The notes: generated by a model from the letters alone, not told the origin. Shown: positions 14,322 to 20,969, numbered from the stretch's first letter. The stretch: DNA of 22,704 nt from Clostridiales bacterium (GCA_003343605.1 QAKW01000082.1:1-22704); one strand, 5' to 3'. Made by a program: numbers and translations.

Positions 14322-15377
14322 CTACCGCTCAGAAAAGGCGCGCGCACGGGCCAGAGCGATCAGCCGCTCCATCAGCGCCTCTCCCGGGATCCCCGAAGCT
14401 TCCATCAGCTTGGGATACATGCTGATATCCGTAAATCCCGGAATGGTATTCAGCTCGTTGAAAACCGGCTCGCCGTCGGGCCGCACAAAAAAATCCACCC
14501 GGGCAAGGCCGCTGCATTCCATCGCCTTAAAAACGGCAACCGCCGCCGCCTGAAGCCTCTGCGCCGTGTGCGCTTCCAGCCGGGCCGGAATAAAAAGGCG
14601 GGATGCGGCGTCATGATACTTTGCATCATAATCGTAAAACTCCGCCGCGGGAACAATTTCGCCCGGAACAGAGGCAAAGGGCTCTTCATCCCCGAGCACC
14701 GCAACTTCCACCTCCTGCCCGATCACCGTTTCTTCCACAATAATCTTAAAATCATGCTGCGCGGCAAGCCGCAGGCCTTTTACAAGCTGATCCCGGCAGG
14801 CGCATTTGCTGATGCCTACGCTGCTGCCCGCGCTTGCAGGCTTCACAAAAACAGGATAGGGCAGCGCCTGCTCCAAATCCTCCACCACGCGGTCGAGATC
14901 AGAAAGCGCCCGGCTGTAAACCATCTTCCATTTTGCCTGAAGGATCCCCGCTTCCCGGCAGATCAGCTTAGTCAGCGCCTTATCCATGGAATTGGCCGCA
15001 CTGGTCATCGAGGTGGTTACCTGGGGAATGCCCGCAAGCTGCAGCAGTGCGGCAATCGAACCGTCTTCCCCGTTTTTGCCGTGCAGCACCGGAACCGCGC
15101 AGTCCAGCGGGATCACCTGCCCGGCGGCGGTACGCAGGCCGCCCACCGAAGGATCCGGAAGGATCCAGGCCGCCGTGTTATCTTCCCGTCGCTCCCAGGA
15201 ACCGCTGCGGATCTCTTCCGCCCCGGCCCGGGTCAGCATCCAGGCGCCCTCCCGGGTAATGCCGATTTTATGTACTGTATATTTTTCATCCTCCAGCAGA
15301 TGGAGCACATTGCAAACCGAACTGCAGGATACTTCATATTCCGAAGATTTTCCGCCGAATAAAACCGCGATATTCAT
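14322..15377 (-). CDS. ddl: D-alanine--D-alanine ligase
   Basis: 351 residues from the ATG at 15377, preceded by AAGGAGG (9 nt); an in-frame extension to 15413 lacks this support. ATP-grasp ligase that joins two D-Ala for peptidoglycan precursors. Motifs: AVLFGGKSSEYEVS at the N-terminus, HGKNGEDG (99-106), VFVKPASAGSSVGISK (about 176-191), YDYDAKY in the omega-loop (248-254) and FNELNTIPGFT (306-316). The tyrosine-bearing YDYDAKY loop fits D-Ala-D-Ala rather than D-Ala-D-Lac specificity, which by inference predicts ordinary vancomycin-sensitive precursors from this enzyme. It is the first gene of a leftward operon with murI, DUF1934, argS and a metallophosphatase. Confidence 0.97.
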   Translation of the reverse strand: MNIAVLFGGKSSEYEVSCSSVCNVLHLLEDEKYTVHKIGITREGAWMLTRAGAEEIRSGSWERREDNTAAWILPDPSVGGLRTAAGQVIPLDCAVPVLHGKNGEDGSIAALLQLAGIPQVTTSMTSAANSMDKALTKLICREAGILQAKWKMVYSRALSDLDRVVEDLEQALPYPVFVKPASAGSSVGISKCACRDQLVKGLRLAAQHDFKIIVEETVIGQEVEVAVLGDEEPFASVPGEIVPAAEFYDYDAKYHDAASRLFIPARLEAHTAQRLQAAAVAVFKAMECSGLARVDFFVRPDGEPVFNELNTIPGFTDISMYPKLMEASGIPGEALMERLIALARARAFSER

Positions 15378-15408
15378 CTTGGCTCTCCTCCTTAGGATTG
15401 ATTTATTT

Positions 15409-15437
15409 ATCATATCAAATCATGGAAATAAAGTAAA
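15409..15437 (-). promoter_or_regulatory. Sigma-A promoter of the ddl-murI-argS operon
   Basis: Leftward -35 TTTACT (15432-15437), 17-nt spacer, -10 TATGAT (15409-15414). Start predicted near 15402, giving a short leader of about 25 nt that contains the ribosome binding site. Confidence 0.7.
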
Positions 15438-15504
15438 GCATTTTTCAAAAAATCCTTTACAACACGCCCCTGCCTGTATTAAGATAAAAACAGGAGTGAA
15501 CGCC

Positions 15505-15957
15505 ATGGACGAATACTTTATGAAAGAAGCCCTGCGGCTGGCAAAAAAAGCGGCGGCGATGGGCGAGGTGCCGGTGGGGGCCTTGATTGTAAAAGAAGAA
15601 AAGATCATTGCCCGCGGATATAACCGCCGGGAACGCGATCAGGACGGCCTTGCCCACGCAGAGCTGCTGGCCATCCGGCGCGCCTGCCGAAAATGCGGCT
15701 CCTGGCGGCTGGATGGCTGCACCCTTTATGTTACGCTGGAGCCCTGCCCCATGTGCGCCGGCGCGATTGTCAATACCCGGATCCCCCGGGTTGTGATCGG
15801 CGCGCGGGATCCGAAGGGCGGCGCGATGGGCGGGGCGGCCGATCTGATGGCTTACCCCTGGAACCATCACCCGGAATGCCGCTTCGGCGTTTTGGAAGAA
15901 GAATGCGGCGGAATTCTCCGCGCTTTTTTTAAAGAGCTGCGCCGGCAAAAAAAGTGA
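15505..15957 (+). CDS. tadA: tRNA-specific adenosine deaminase
   Basis: 150 residues. TadA converts A34 to inosine in the anticodon of tRNA-Arg(ACG), allowing one tRNA to read three codons. The zinc-dependent deaminase motif is complete: HAE (H51, proton-shuttle E53) and PCPMC (C81, C84), with the N-terminal family pattern MGEVPVGALIV. The start is fixed by CAGGAG 8 nt upstream; longer in-frame readings would run through the ddl promoter region. It is divergent from ddl. In many Firmicutes tadA is followed by the SRP RNA gene and dnaX; here it is followed by a gene-free stretch with terminators. Confidence 0.97.
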   Translation: MDEYFMKEALRLAKKAAAMGEVPVGALIVKEEKIIARGYNRRERDQDGLAHAELLAIRRACRKCGSWRLDGCTLYVTLEPCPMCAGAIVNTRIPRVVIGARDPKGGAMGGAADLMAYPWNHHPECRFGVLEEECGGILRAFFKELRRQKK

Positions 15958-16033
15958 AAACGCGTTCTTAACGGTTTATTCATCTTTGTTGAACATTTGT
16001 TTACAGTTCCATAACATATTTTTTGATCGGACG

Positions 16034-16042
16034 TGTTATACT
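16034..16042 (+). promoter_or_regulatory. Extended -10 promoter for the candidate small RNA
   Basis: TGTTATACT: a TG one base upstream of the -10 box TATACT (16037-16042), with no good -35. Start predicted near 16049. Just upstream a second possible promoter reads TTGAAC (15989-15994), 17 nt, TAACAT (16012-16017). Confidence 0.55.
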
Positions 16043-16048
16043 ACAGGT

Positions 16049-16140
16049 GAGATGAGAGAGATCTCGTCTTAATCCCCCTCCTATTTTTAATGCAAAACAG
16101 GAAACGGCGCTGCTTCCCCGCGGCGTCGTTTTCTGTTTTT
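16049..16140 (+). ncRNA. Candidate small RNA with an exposed C-rich, anti-SD-like segment
   Basis: Between the promoter at 16034-16042 and a strong terminator there is no reading frame with a ribosome binding site. The predicted transcript of about 92 nt has three parts. First comes an 8-bp hairpin (AGATGAGA with TCTCGTCT, 16050-16069, one G-U pair) capped by GAGA, a GNRA tetraloop. Next is a single-stranded CCCCCTCCT (16074-16082). Last is a 20-bp terminator stem (16094-16113 with 16120-16139, three G-U pairs) and a T-run. C-rich unpaired segments that pair with ribosome binding sites are a known feature of several Firmicutes small RNAs. I recognise no known RNA family here, and expression is not shown. 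A simple tadA terminator region is the alternative. Confidence 0.45.
16094..16140 (+). terminator. Strong intrinsic terminator (copy 1 of 3)
   Basis: A 20-bp stem with three wobble pairs, 6-nt loop TTCCCC and five T. It terminates the candidate small RNA and any read-through from tadA. Confidence 0.8.
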
Positions 16141-16146
16141 AAAAAC

Positions 16147-16168
16147 ATCGCGCAGCGATATTTTTTTT
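16147..16168 (+). terminator. Short hairpin with eight T (second-chance terminator)
   Basis: ATCGC paired with GCGAT, 3-nt loop, then A and eight T (16161-16168). It lies 7 nt after the first terminator. The equivalent place in repeat copy 2 lacks the right arm and the T-run. Confidence 0.6.
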
Positions 16169-16172
16169 CCAG

Positions 16173-16214
16173 AAACAGAAAACCGGTCGTCTTGCGGCGT
16201 CGTTTTCTGTTTTT
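16173..16214 (+). terminator. Terminator-like hairpin (copy 2 of 3)
   Basis: Outer stem AAACAGAAAAC with GTTTTCTGTTT (16173-16183, 16202-16212) and an imperfect inner part, followed by a T-run. The stem is nearly symmetric, so it may act on both strands. Confidence 0.6.
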
Positions 16215-16230
16215 AAAAACATCGCGCAGT

Positions 16231-16272
16231 AAACAGGAAATCGCCGGTTTTGCGGCGTTGTTTTCTGTTTTT
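16231..16272 (+). terminator. Terminator-like hairpin (copy 3 of 3)
   Basis: AAACAG with CTGTTT as outer pairs and CGCCG with CGGCG as inner pairs, then a T-rich end. It has diverged from copies 1 and 2. It lies about 40 nt before the next promoter and insulates the downstream cluster. Confidence 0.6.
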
Positions 16273-16310
16273 ATTTTTCGATAAATTATTTAAACTATTT
16301 CCGGATATTC

Positions 16311-16338
16311 TTGACTTCGTAATAAACTATGGTAAAAT
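16311..16338 (+). promoter_or_regulatory. Sigma-A promoter of the zinc-ribbon/flippase/mazG cluster
   Basis: TTGACT (16311-16316), 16-nt spacer, TAAAAT (16333-16338). Start predicted near 16345, about 25 nt before the first gene. Confidence 0.75.
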
Positions 16339-16370
16339 AAGGGCATAATATGAATCTGGAGGTAATGAAT

Positions 16371-16730
16371 ATGGATCTATTTGAACAGATTTCAAAAGAA
16401 GCGCAGAAATGCGGCGATTTTATAGCAGAAAAAGCAACGCAGGTCAAGGATTATACCGTTGCTACCTGGACGGCTGCCGAGCTGCGCAATCAAATTGACG
16501 CCCTTTACAAAACCATTGGCCGGGCAGTCTGGCGCGCGCATACCACCGGGGAAGACACGGCGGAAGAGATCGAAGCCAATCTGGAGGAGCTCAGCGCGCT
16601 GCAGGATGCCCTGCGGGAAAAAGAAGTGGAAAAACAGGCGCTTAAAAATAAGAAGCTCTGCCCTTCCTGCAACAGGGCGATTGCTAAAGATCACGCCTAT
16701 TGCCCCCATTGCGGCGCAAGCGTCCAGTAA
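16371..16730 (+). CDS. Small coiled-coil protein with a C-terminal zinc ribbon
   Basis: 119 residues starting at the ATG at 16371, which has GGAGG (16358-16362) 8 nt upstream; the frame extends to 16350 but that start would lie before the ribosome binding site. Residues of about 60-95 are rich in Glu, Leu and Lys with heptad-like spacing and probably form a coiled coil. The C-terminus carries CPSC (C97, C100) and CPHC (C111, C114), a zinc ribbon spaced C-x2-C-x10-C-x2-C. No catalytic motif or membrane segment is seen. It is the first gene of a rightward cluster, 12 nt before a flippase gene. Proteins of this build are common in Clostridia without a known role; a scaffolding or regulatory role is only a guess. 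Confidence 0.85.
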   Translation: MDLFEQISKEAQKCGDFIAEKATQVKDYTVATWTAAELRNQIDALYKTIGRAVWRAHTTGEDTAEEIEANLEELSALQDALREKEVEKQALKNKKLCPSCNRAIAKDHAYCPHCGASVQ

Positions 16731-16742
16731 GGCGGTGCCGTT

Positions 16743-18344
16743 TTGTCGAAAGCGCAGAAAAATTTTTTAAGCGGCGCCATTATTCTCACCGTGGCCAATG
16801 CGCTGGTGAAGGTAATCGGCGCAATCTATAAAATCCCGCTGGCCAATCTGATCGGTACGGTTGGGATGAATTATTACAACGACGCCTATCAGATCTATTC
16901 CCTGCTCTATGTGCTCTCTACCGCCGGCGTGCCGGTTGCCATTGCCAAAATGGTCAGCGAATCGATTGTGCGCCGGCGGCTCGAGGAGCCGAAAAAAATC
17001 CTGAAGATTTCCACCGGGCTGTTCGCCGCCATCGGGATCCTGCTGGCAGCGCTGATGGTGATCAACGTGGAGCCCATTTCCCGGCTTTTATCCAATGATA
17101 CCGCCAACTACTGTATTTCCATGATCGCGCCGGCGATTTTCCTGGTAGCGGTTTCCTCCACGATCAAGGGCTATTTTCAGGGCTACAAGTGCATGACGCC
17201 CACCGCAGTCTATCAGGTCATCGAAGCGGCCTTCAAGCTGGTGGGGCTGGGGATCGTGGTGGCCATGGGGCACCGCGGCGTAACCGATCCGATGATTCTT
17301 GCCTGCGGCGGCGTTCTGGGCGTCTCCTTCGGCTCCTTTGCGGCAACGCTCTTTATGCTGATCCGGGTGTTAATGGAACACGATCTGGGCAAAGATACCG
17401 CCGGCAGCCTGCCCTCGCGCAGTGGAGCGGCACTCGCCAAAATCATCCTCTCGCTGGCGATTCCCATCTCCCTCAGCTCTGCGGTGATGAGCGTAACCTC
17501 AACGCTGGATATGTTCCTGGTGAAATGGAATCTGGGGGAATACGGCCTTGCGCCCGAGCAGGTGCGGGCCACTTACGGTGCCTATGTGGGCGCAACCTCT
17601 TCGCTTTTCAACCTGCCGCCCACGCTGACGGTTACAGTGGGAATCGCAGTGCTTCCGTTTCTCACGGCGGCCTTCGCCTCCGGCAAATATAACGACGGCT
17701 ATAAAAACATGCGCTCCTCCGCCAAGCTCGTATCGCTGATCGCGATGCCCTGCGCGCTGGGCATGAGCGTGATGAGTGAGCCGATCGTCAAGCTGCTCTA
17801 CAGCGCATCCTACTGGGAGGTGTCGATTCCAACCCTGCGGGTGCTCGCCATTTCGATTTTCTTTGTTTCCTTTGTTTCGCTTACCAGCGTTTTCCTCCAA
17901 TCGGTCGGCCGGGTGAAAACCGCGCTGATGACGATGGGCGTTGGCGCGGTGATGAAGCTTACGGTCAATATTATAATGGTGCGCAACATCGGCATCATGG
18001 GCGCGCCGATCGGCACCTTCGCCTGCTACACCTCCATTACACTGCTCAATGTCTATTTCATTTATAAATATATGGGCTTCCGGTTTCCGCTTACCGATAC
18101 CTTTTTTAAACCCATTGTGTGCAGCGCGCTCTGCTGCGGCGCGGCCTATGCGGTTTGGCGGCTGCTCATGGCGGCAGGGCTTTCGCTGAAAATCGCATTT
18201 TTCCCCGCCCTGCTTGCGGCGCTTGTGGTTTACGCCTGCTGCCTGCTGTTTTTCCGGGTTCTTTCCAAAGAAGATATGGTGCTGATCCCGAAGGGAGAAA
18301 AGCTGGGCGCATTTCTTGCGAAAAAGGGGTGGATCCATGAGTAA
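16743..18344 (+). CDS. SpoVB/YabM-type polysaccharide flippase (MOP superfamily)
   Basis: 533 residues with about 14 hydrophobic segments spread evenly, as in the polysaccharide transport/MurJ branch of the MOP exporters, which flip lipid-linked saccharides across the membrane. Family features include the N-terminal NFLSGAIILTVANALVKVIG, YNDAYQIYSLLYVLSTAGVPVAIAKMVSE and the later YxxASYWEVSIPTLRVLAIS region. The start is TTG at 16743 with a weak AAGGCGG upstream; no ATG is available before the first membrane segment. Its place just before mazG and rqcP matches B. subtilis yabM-yabN-yabO, so it is probably the YabM equivalent, but a role in peptidoglycan (MurJ-like), spore cortex (SpoVB-like) or another polymer cannot be separated by eye. 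Confidence 0.9.
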   Translation: MSKAQKNFLSGAIILTVANALVKVIGAIYKIPLANLIGTVGMNYYNDAYQIYSLLYVLSTAGVPVAIAKMVSESIVRRRLEEPKKILKISTGLFAAIGILLAALMVINVEPISRLLSNDTANYCISMIAPAIFLVAVSSTIKGYFQGYKCMTPTAVYQVIEAAFKLVGLGIVVAMGHRGVTDPMILACGGVLGVSFGSFAATLFMLIRVLMEHDLGKDTAGSLPSRSGAALAKIILSLAIPISLSSAVMSVTSTLDMFLVKWNLGEYGLAPEQVRATYGAYVGATSSLFNLPPTLTVTVGIAVLPFLTAAFASGKYNDGYKNMRSSAKLVSLIAMPCALGMSVMSEPIVKLLYSASYWEVSIPTLRVLAISIFFVSFVSLTSVFLQSVGRVKTALMTMGVGAVMKLTVNIIMVRNIGIMGAPIGTFACYTSITLLNVYFIYKYMGFRFPLTDTFFKPIVCSALCCGAAYAVWRLLMAAGLSLKIAFFPALLAALVVYACCLLFFRVLSKEDMVLIPKGEKLGAFLAKKGWIHE

Positions 18345-19011
18345 GGAAACGCTGCTGCAAAAAGAGCATTATGCGGAAGAAGATCTGCGGGAACTGATCG
18401 CGCTGCTGCGCGCGCCCGGCGGCTGCCCCTGGGATCAGGCGCAAACCCACCAGTCGGTGCGCCGGGGCGTGATCGAAGAAGCCTACGAGGTAGCCGAGGC
18501 GATTGACCGTGATCAGCCCGAAATGCTGGTCGAGGAGCTGGGCGATCTGCTGATGCAGGTATATTTTCATGCGCAGATCGGCCTGGAAGAAGGGCGATTT
18601 ACCCTGCAGGATGTTTACGACCGCATCTGCAAAAAGCTGATTTTCCGCCATCCTCATATCTTCGCCGGCGCACCGGATGCGAGCGGTTCCACCGAGGAAG
18701 GCTGGCAGGCGCTCAAGCGGCGCGAAAAAGGGCACCAAAGCCTTAAAGAAGAGCTGGAGGCAATTGCAAAAACCCTGCCCGCCCTTACCCGGGCGGAAAA
18801 AATTGCCGGCAGAAAGTACCGGGAGGACAAGCCGGAAACGCTGCTCAGGCAGCTCAGTGAAGAGGCCGCGGCGCTGCGCAGCAGGCAGGATCCTGCCGCC
18901 GCGCTGGGAAGCCTGCTTTTTCTGATTGCACGGCTTTGCCGGGCGCTTTCCGTGGATCCGGAAGACGCGCTGACGCGCCAAAACGAGCACGAAACAGGCA
19001 CGGCTCTTTAA
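18337..19011 (+). CDS. mazG: Nucleoside triphosphate pyrophosphohydrolase MazG, short C-terminus
   Basis: 224 residues from the ATG at 18337, overlapping the flippase gene by 8 nt. MazG splits NTPs and dNTPs to the monophosphate and pyrophosphate, cleaning non-standard nucleotides. The all-alpha metal site is intact: CPWDQAQTH (30-38), VIEEAYEVAEAI with E47, E48 and E51, and VEELGDLLMQV with D70, followed by KLIFRHPHIF (about 100-109). There is no N-terminal tetrapyrrole-methylase domain, unlike B. subtilis YabN. The second half is shortened: the usual ending after a PEDALTRQN-type motif, a KFxxRFxxIE helix and about 30 more residues, is replaced by HETGTAL and a stop. Other frames downstream show no trace of it. 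The N-terminal catalytic domain should still work. Confidence 0.92.
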   Translation: MSKETLLQKEHYAEEDLRELIALLRAPGGCPWDQAQTHQSVRRGVIEEAYEVAEAIDRDQPEMLVEELGDLLMQVYFHAQIGLEEGRFTLQDVYDRICKKLIFRHPHIFAGAPDASGSTEEGWQALKRREKGHQSLKEELEAIAKTLPALTRAEKIAGRKYREDKPETLLRQLSEEAAALRSRQDPAAALGSLLFLIARLCRALSVDPEDALTRQNEHETGTAL

Positions 19012-19038
19012 AATTTAAAATTTTTTTCAAAAAAAGGC

Positions 19039-19067
19039 TTGCAAATCCTATCAAAATAAGGCATAAT
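19039..19067 (+). promoter_or_regulatory. Sigma-A promoter of the HU gene
   Basis: TTGCAA (19039-19044), 17-nt spacer, CATAAT (19062-19067). Start predicted near 19074. The AT-rich segment between mazG and this promoter has no clear GC stem, so mazG transcripts may read through. Confidence 0.75.
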
Positions 19068-19078
19068 GAGAAATAGAT

Positions 19079-19098
19079 TTATCACCCGTTCGTGATAA
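19079..19098 (+). promoter_or_regulatory. Hairpin at the 5' end of the HU mRNA
   Basis: TTATCAC paired with GTGATAA (7 bp), 6-nt loop CCGTTC, starting about 5 nt from the predicted mRNA 5' end and 18 nt before the ribosome binding site. A 5' stem of this kind often stabilises mRNA of abundant proteins; an operator is the alternative. Confidence 0.45.
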
Positions 19099-19130
19099 CG
19101 GAACAAAATTTTATCTGGAGGATTTTTAAA

Positions 19131-19403
19131 ATGAACAAAGCAGAATTAATCGCTGCCGTTGCGGCAAAGGCTGATGTATCGCAGAAAGAGGCCGGCGAGG
19201 TTGTTGCCGCTGTTTTAGAGGAAATTAAAGAAGCGCTGAAAAAGGGCGATAAGGTTCAGCTCGTTGGCTTCGGTTCTTTCGAAGTACGGGCCAAAGCTGC
19301 CAGAAAGGGCAAGAACCCCAGAACGGGCGAGGAAATCACCATTGCGGCTTCCAAGGCTCCGGCCTTTAAAGCGGGCAAGGCATTCAAAGATTATATTGCC
19401 TGA
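19131..19403 (+). CDS. hup: HU family DNA-binding protein
   Basis: 90 residues, standard HU length. It binds and bends DNA without strong sequence preference and packs the nucleoid. The family signature is complete: MNKAELIAAVAAKADVSQKE, VQLVGFGSFEVR, then the DNA-clamping arm ARKGKNPRTGEEITI and the ending PAFKAGKAFKD. GGAGG (19117-19121) is 9 nt before the ATG; the frame is open further upstream to 19092 but without a ribosome binding site. It has its own promoter and a strong terminator, so it can be expressed at a high level independent of the flanking mazG and rqcP genes. Confidence 0.98.
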   Translation: MNKAELIAAVAAKADVSQKEAGEVVAAVLEEIKEALKKGDKVQLVGFGSFEVRAKAARKGKNPRTGEEITIAASKAPAFKAGKAFKDYIA

Positions 19404-19414
19404 TTGAAATTATA

Positions 19415-19456
19415 AAAAAGGCCAGCGCTCTGAAGCAACGGAGCGTTGGCTTTTTT
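19415..19456 (+). terminator. Intrinsic terminator after the HU gene
   Basis: GCCAGCGCTC paired with GAGCGTTGGC (one G-U), 10-nt loop, flanked by A-run and six T. It separates the HU mRNA from rqcP; rqcP starts 15 nt later with no visible promoter, so it depends on read-through. Confidence 0.85.
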
Positions 19457-19470
19457 ATCGGAGGGATACC

Positions 19471-19713
19471 ATGCGAATCGATAAATATCTGAAGGTCAGC
19501 CGCCTGATCAAAAGGCGCACGGTTGCGACCGAAGCCTGCAACAGCGGCCGGATCACCATCAACGGCAAAACCGCCAAGGCCTCCAGCGAGGTGCGGGAGG
19601 GAGACGTAATCTGCATCGGCTTCGGTGAAAAGCAGACCCGCGTAAGGGTTACGCGGGTTGTAGATTATATCAAGGCGGAAGAAGCCGCCACTCTTTTTGA
19701 ACCCGCGGATTAA
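19471..19713 (+). CDS. rqcP: S4-domain RNA-binding protein RqcP (YabO)
   Basis: 80 residues, one S4 RNA-binding domain: MRIDKYLKVSRLIKRRT at the start, GRITINGKTAKASSEVREGD as the RNA-contact loop, then a strand-rich end. RqcP works with RqcH on stalled 50S subunits to add C-terminal alanine tails during ribosome quality control. TCGGAGGG just upstream of the ATG fixes the start. The order flippase-mazG-HU-rqcP matches the B. subtilis yabM-yabN-yabO order with HU inserted. In spore-formers yabP, yabQ and divIC commonly follow; here a convergent gene follows instead. Confidence 0.95.
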   Translation: MRIDKYLKVSRLIKRRTVATEACNSGRITINGKTAKASSEVREGDVICIGFGEKQTRVRVTRVVDYIKAEEAATLFEPAD

Positions 19714-19749
19714 AAAAACGGCGCCCTCCCCTTTGGGGAGAGGCGCCGT
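19712..19749 (-). terminator. Terminator between convergent rqcP and the glycosidase-domain gene
   Basis: ACGGCGCC paired with GGCGCCGT plus an inner CTCCCC/GGGGAG stem (19718-19749, one bulge). Leftward it is followed by a T-run (19712-19717). The rightward T-run is poor, but the stem probably also slows transcription from rqcP. Confidence 0.85.
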
Positions 19750-19753
19750 ACTC

Positions 19754-20851
19754 TTATGAATTATAGGGCGGCCGGTCGGTCGGCGGCTGATAGGTCGCCG
19801 GATCGATGACCAGCCAGGCATTGGGTAAAAAGCGCATGCCATCGGCATCCGAGCCGCTGGGATTGTTCATCACGCCGCCCTCTTTGGTATAATAGAGCAC
19901 CGTAGAAGATCCCCCGTCCATATTGGCGGCGTTATAGGCGCCTTCATCAATCAAAACCTGCTGAAGCTGCTTAATAGTTGCGCCGGCCGAAGAAATCGAA
20001 CGCCCGTCGATCACCACAAACAGCACGGTTCCATCTTTCCGCTGGCCGATCGCCGTGCGCGGGGCAACGCCCCAGCCGCCGTTCCCGGAGATCGTGGCCG
20101 GTTCCCCGTTGATGATCAGAAACGGCGAAAATTCACAGGCGGCGCGCAGATTCAGGCTTTTGACCTCGCTGGCCTTATAGCGCCCCAGAACCAAAACATT
20201 TTCCTGATTAAAGCCAACCACGTTGGCGTAACTGGCTGTTGTATCCTGAATGGTAACGCCGTCTACCACCACCAAGCCGATCGCGGTTCCACCATTGCCC
20301 CATCCGTTTGCGTCTCCGAACCCGCCGGCGTTAATTCCGGCAATCGCGCCGTAATCTTCGATCAGGCGCGGAATTTTCTGCCCTTTGGTCCCAAAATTCT
20401 GAGGGATCCCCAGCCGGACCCAAGCCGGATTGGAAATCTCCATCACAAAGCCGTTATATCCGCTGCCGGATATTTTCTTTACTGAAATCGTATCCTGCTT
20501 GGTGCTGGTATCAATCGAGCCGGTATCGGTCGTTGTGTCCAAATCGATCACCTTGTTTTTTTCCATCACCCGATCGATGGTTTCCTGAGAATAAAATGTT
20601 GTGGCGTAATATTGATGGGAAAGGGTTGTCATCGCCGAGGTAATCAGAAGCTCCCGGAAATAATCGATCGGCCCGTAGAGCAGGAAAAGAACCACTGTTG
20701 CCTCCGCCGTCAGGCAGGCGACAAACGAGACTACATATTTCCCCCAGCCCCGCCGGCAGACAGCCCGCAGCCAGGAGCCGAAGCGCCGGAAGCCGCCCGG
20801 CTTTTTCAGCGTGCGCGCATGCTTCGCGCTGTATTTTTTATTTTTTCTCAA
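19754..20851 (-). CDS. Membrane-anchored phosphodiester glycosidase (NAGPA) domain protein
   Basis: 365 residues from the TTG at 20851, which has AGGTGAT 5 nt upstream; an in-frame GTG at 20860 lies inside that site and has none of its own. A basic N-terminus of about 38 residues and one membrane segment (about 40-60) place the domain outside. The NAGPA fold is recognised by AGINAGGF, NGGTAIGLVVVDG, PRTAIGQRKDGTVLFVVIDGR, AANMDGGSSTVLYY and RFLPNAWLV. The human relative uncovers mannose-6-phosphate by cutting a GlcNAc-phosphodiester; bacterial members are tied to exopolysaccharide or wall-polymer turnover, substrate unknown. It stands alone with a consensus promoter and terminator. Confidence 0.9.
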   Translation of the reverse strand: MRKNKKYSAKHARTLKKPGGFRRFGSWLRAVCRRGWGKYVVSFVACLTAEATVVLFLLYGPIDYFRELLITSAMTTLSHQYYATTFYSQETIDRVMEKNKVIDLDTTTDTGSIDTSTKQDTISVKKISGSGYNGFVMEISNPAWVRLGIPQNFGTKGQKIPRLIEDYGAIAGINAGGFGDANGWGNGGTAIGLVVVDGVTIQDTTASYANVVGFNQENVLVLGRYKASEVKSLNLRAACEFSPFLIINGEPATISGNGGWGVAPRTAIGQRKDGTVLFVVIDGRSISSAGATIKQLQQVLIDEGAYNAANMDGGSSTVLYYTKEGGVMNNPSGSDADGMRFLPNAWLVIDPATYQPPTDRPPYNS

Positions 20852-20901
20852 TCCTATCACCTATGCTTTTTAAACGAAATTTGTTGCAAACTTTCTCTCA
20901 A

Positions 20902-20930
20902 ATTATATCGGGTTCCGGGCATTCTGTCAA
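20902..20930 (-). promoter_or_regulatory. Consensus sigma-A promoter of the glycosidase-domain gene
   Basis: Exact TTGACA (20925-20930), 17-nt spacer, exact TATAAT (20902-20907). Directly upstream of the -35 is the palindrome TTGAATTCAA (20931-20940), a possible binding site. Confidence 0.88.
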
Positions 20931-20969
20931 TTGAATTCAAAATAATTTCAGATTTGTTCAAATTTTTAC

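Larger units (their letters stand above)
16120..16273 (+). repeat. 36-bp direct repeat within a tandem terminator array
   Basis: The 36 bases at 16120-16155 recur exactly at 16194-16229 (GCGGCGTCGTTTTCTG at the left end, CATCGCGCAG at the right). A third, partial copy with one mismatch covers 16252-16273. Each copy forms the descending arm of a terminator-like hairpin with an AAACAG start and CTGTTT end. The spacing between copies is 74 and then 58 nt. The array looks like duplication of one hairpin unit. Confidence 0.85.

Noticed and set aside
15456..15485. TTTACA-N18-TAAGAT as the tadA promoter
   Set aside because: Transcription would start inside the tadA ribosome binding site; the real promoter is unclear.
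16021..16140. SRP (4.5S/small SRP) RNA after tadA
   Set aside because: The conserved SRP core sequence (GGAAGGAAGCAGC-type) is not present.
16120..16229. CRISPR array
   Set aside because: Only two exact 36-bp copies with a third degenerate one; the units are terminator stems, spacing is uneven and no cas genes are near.
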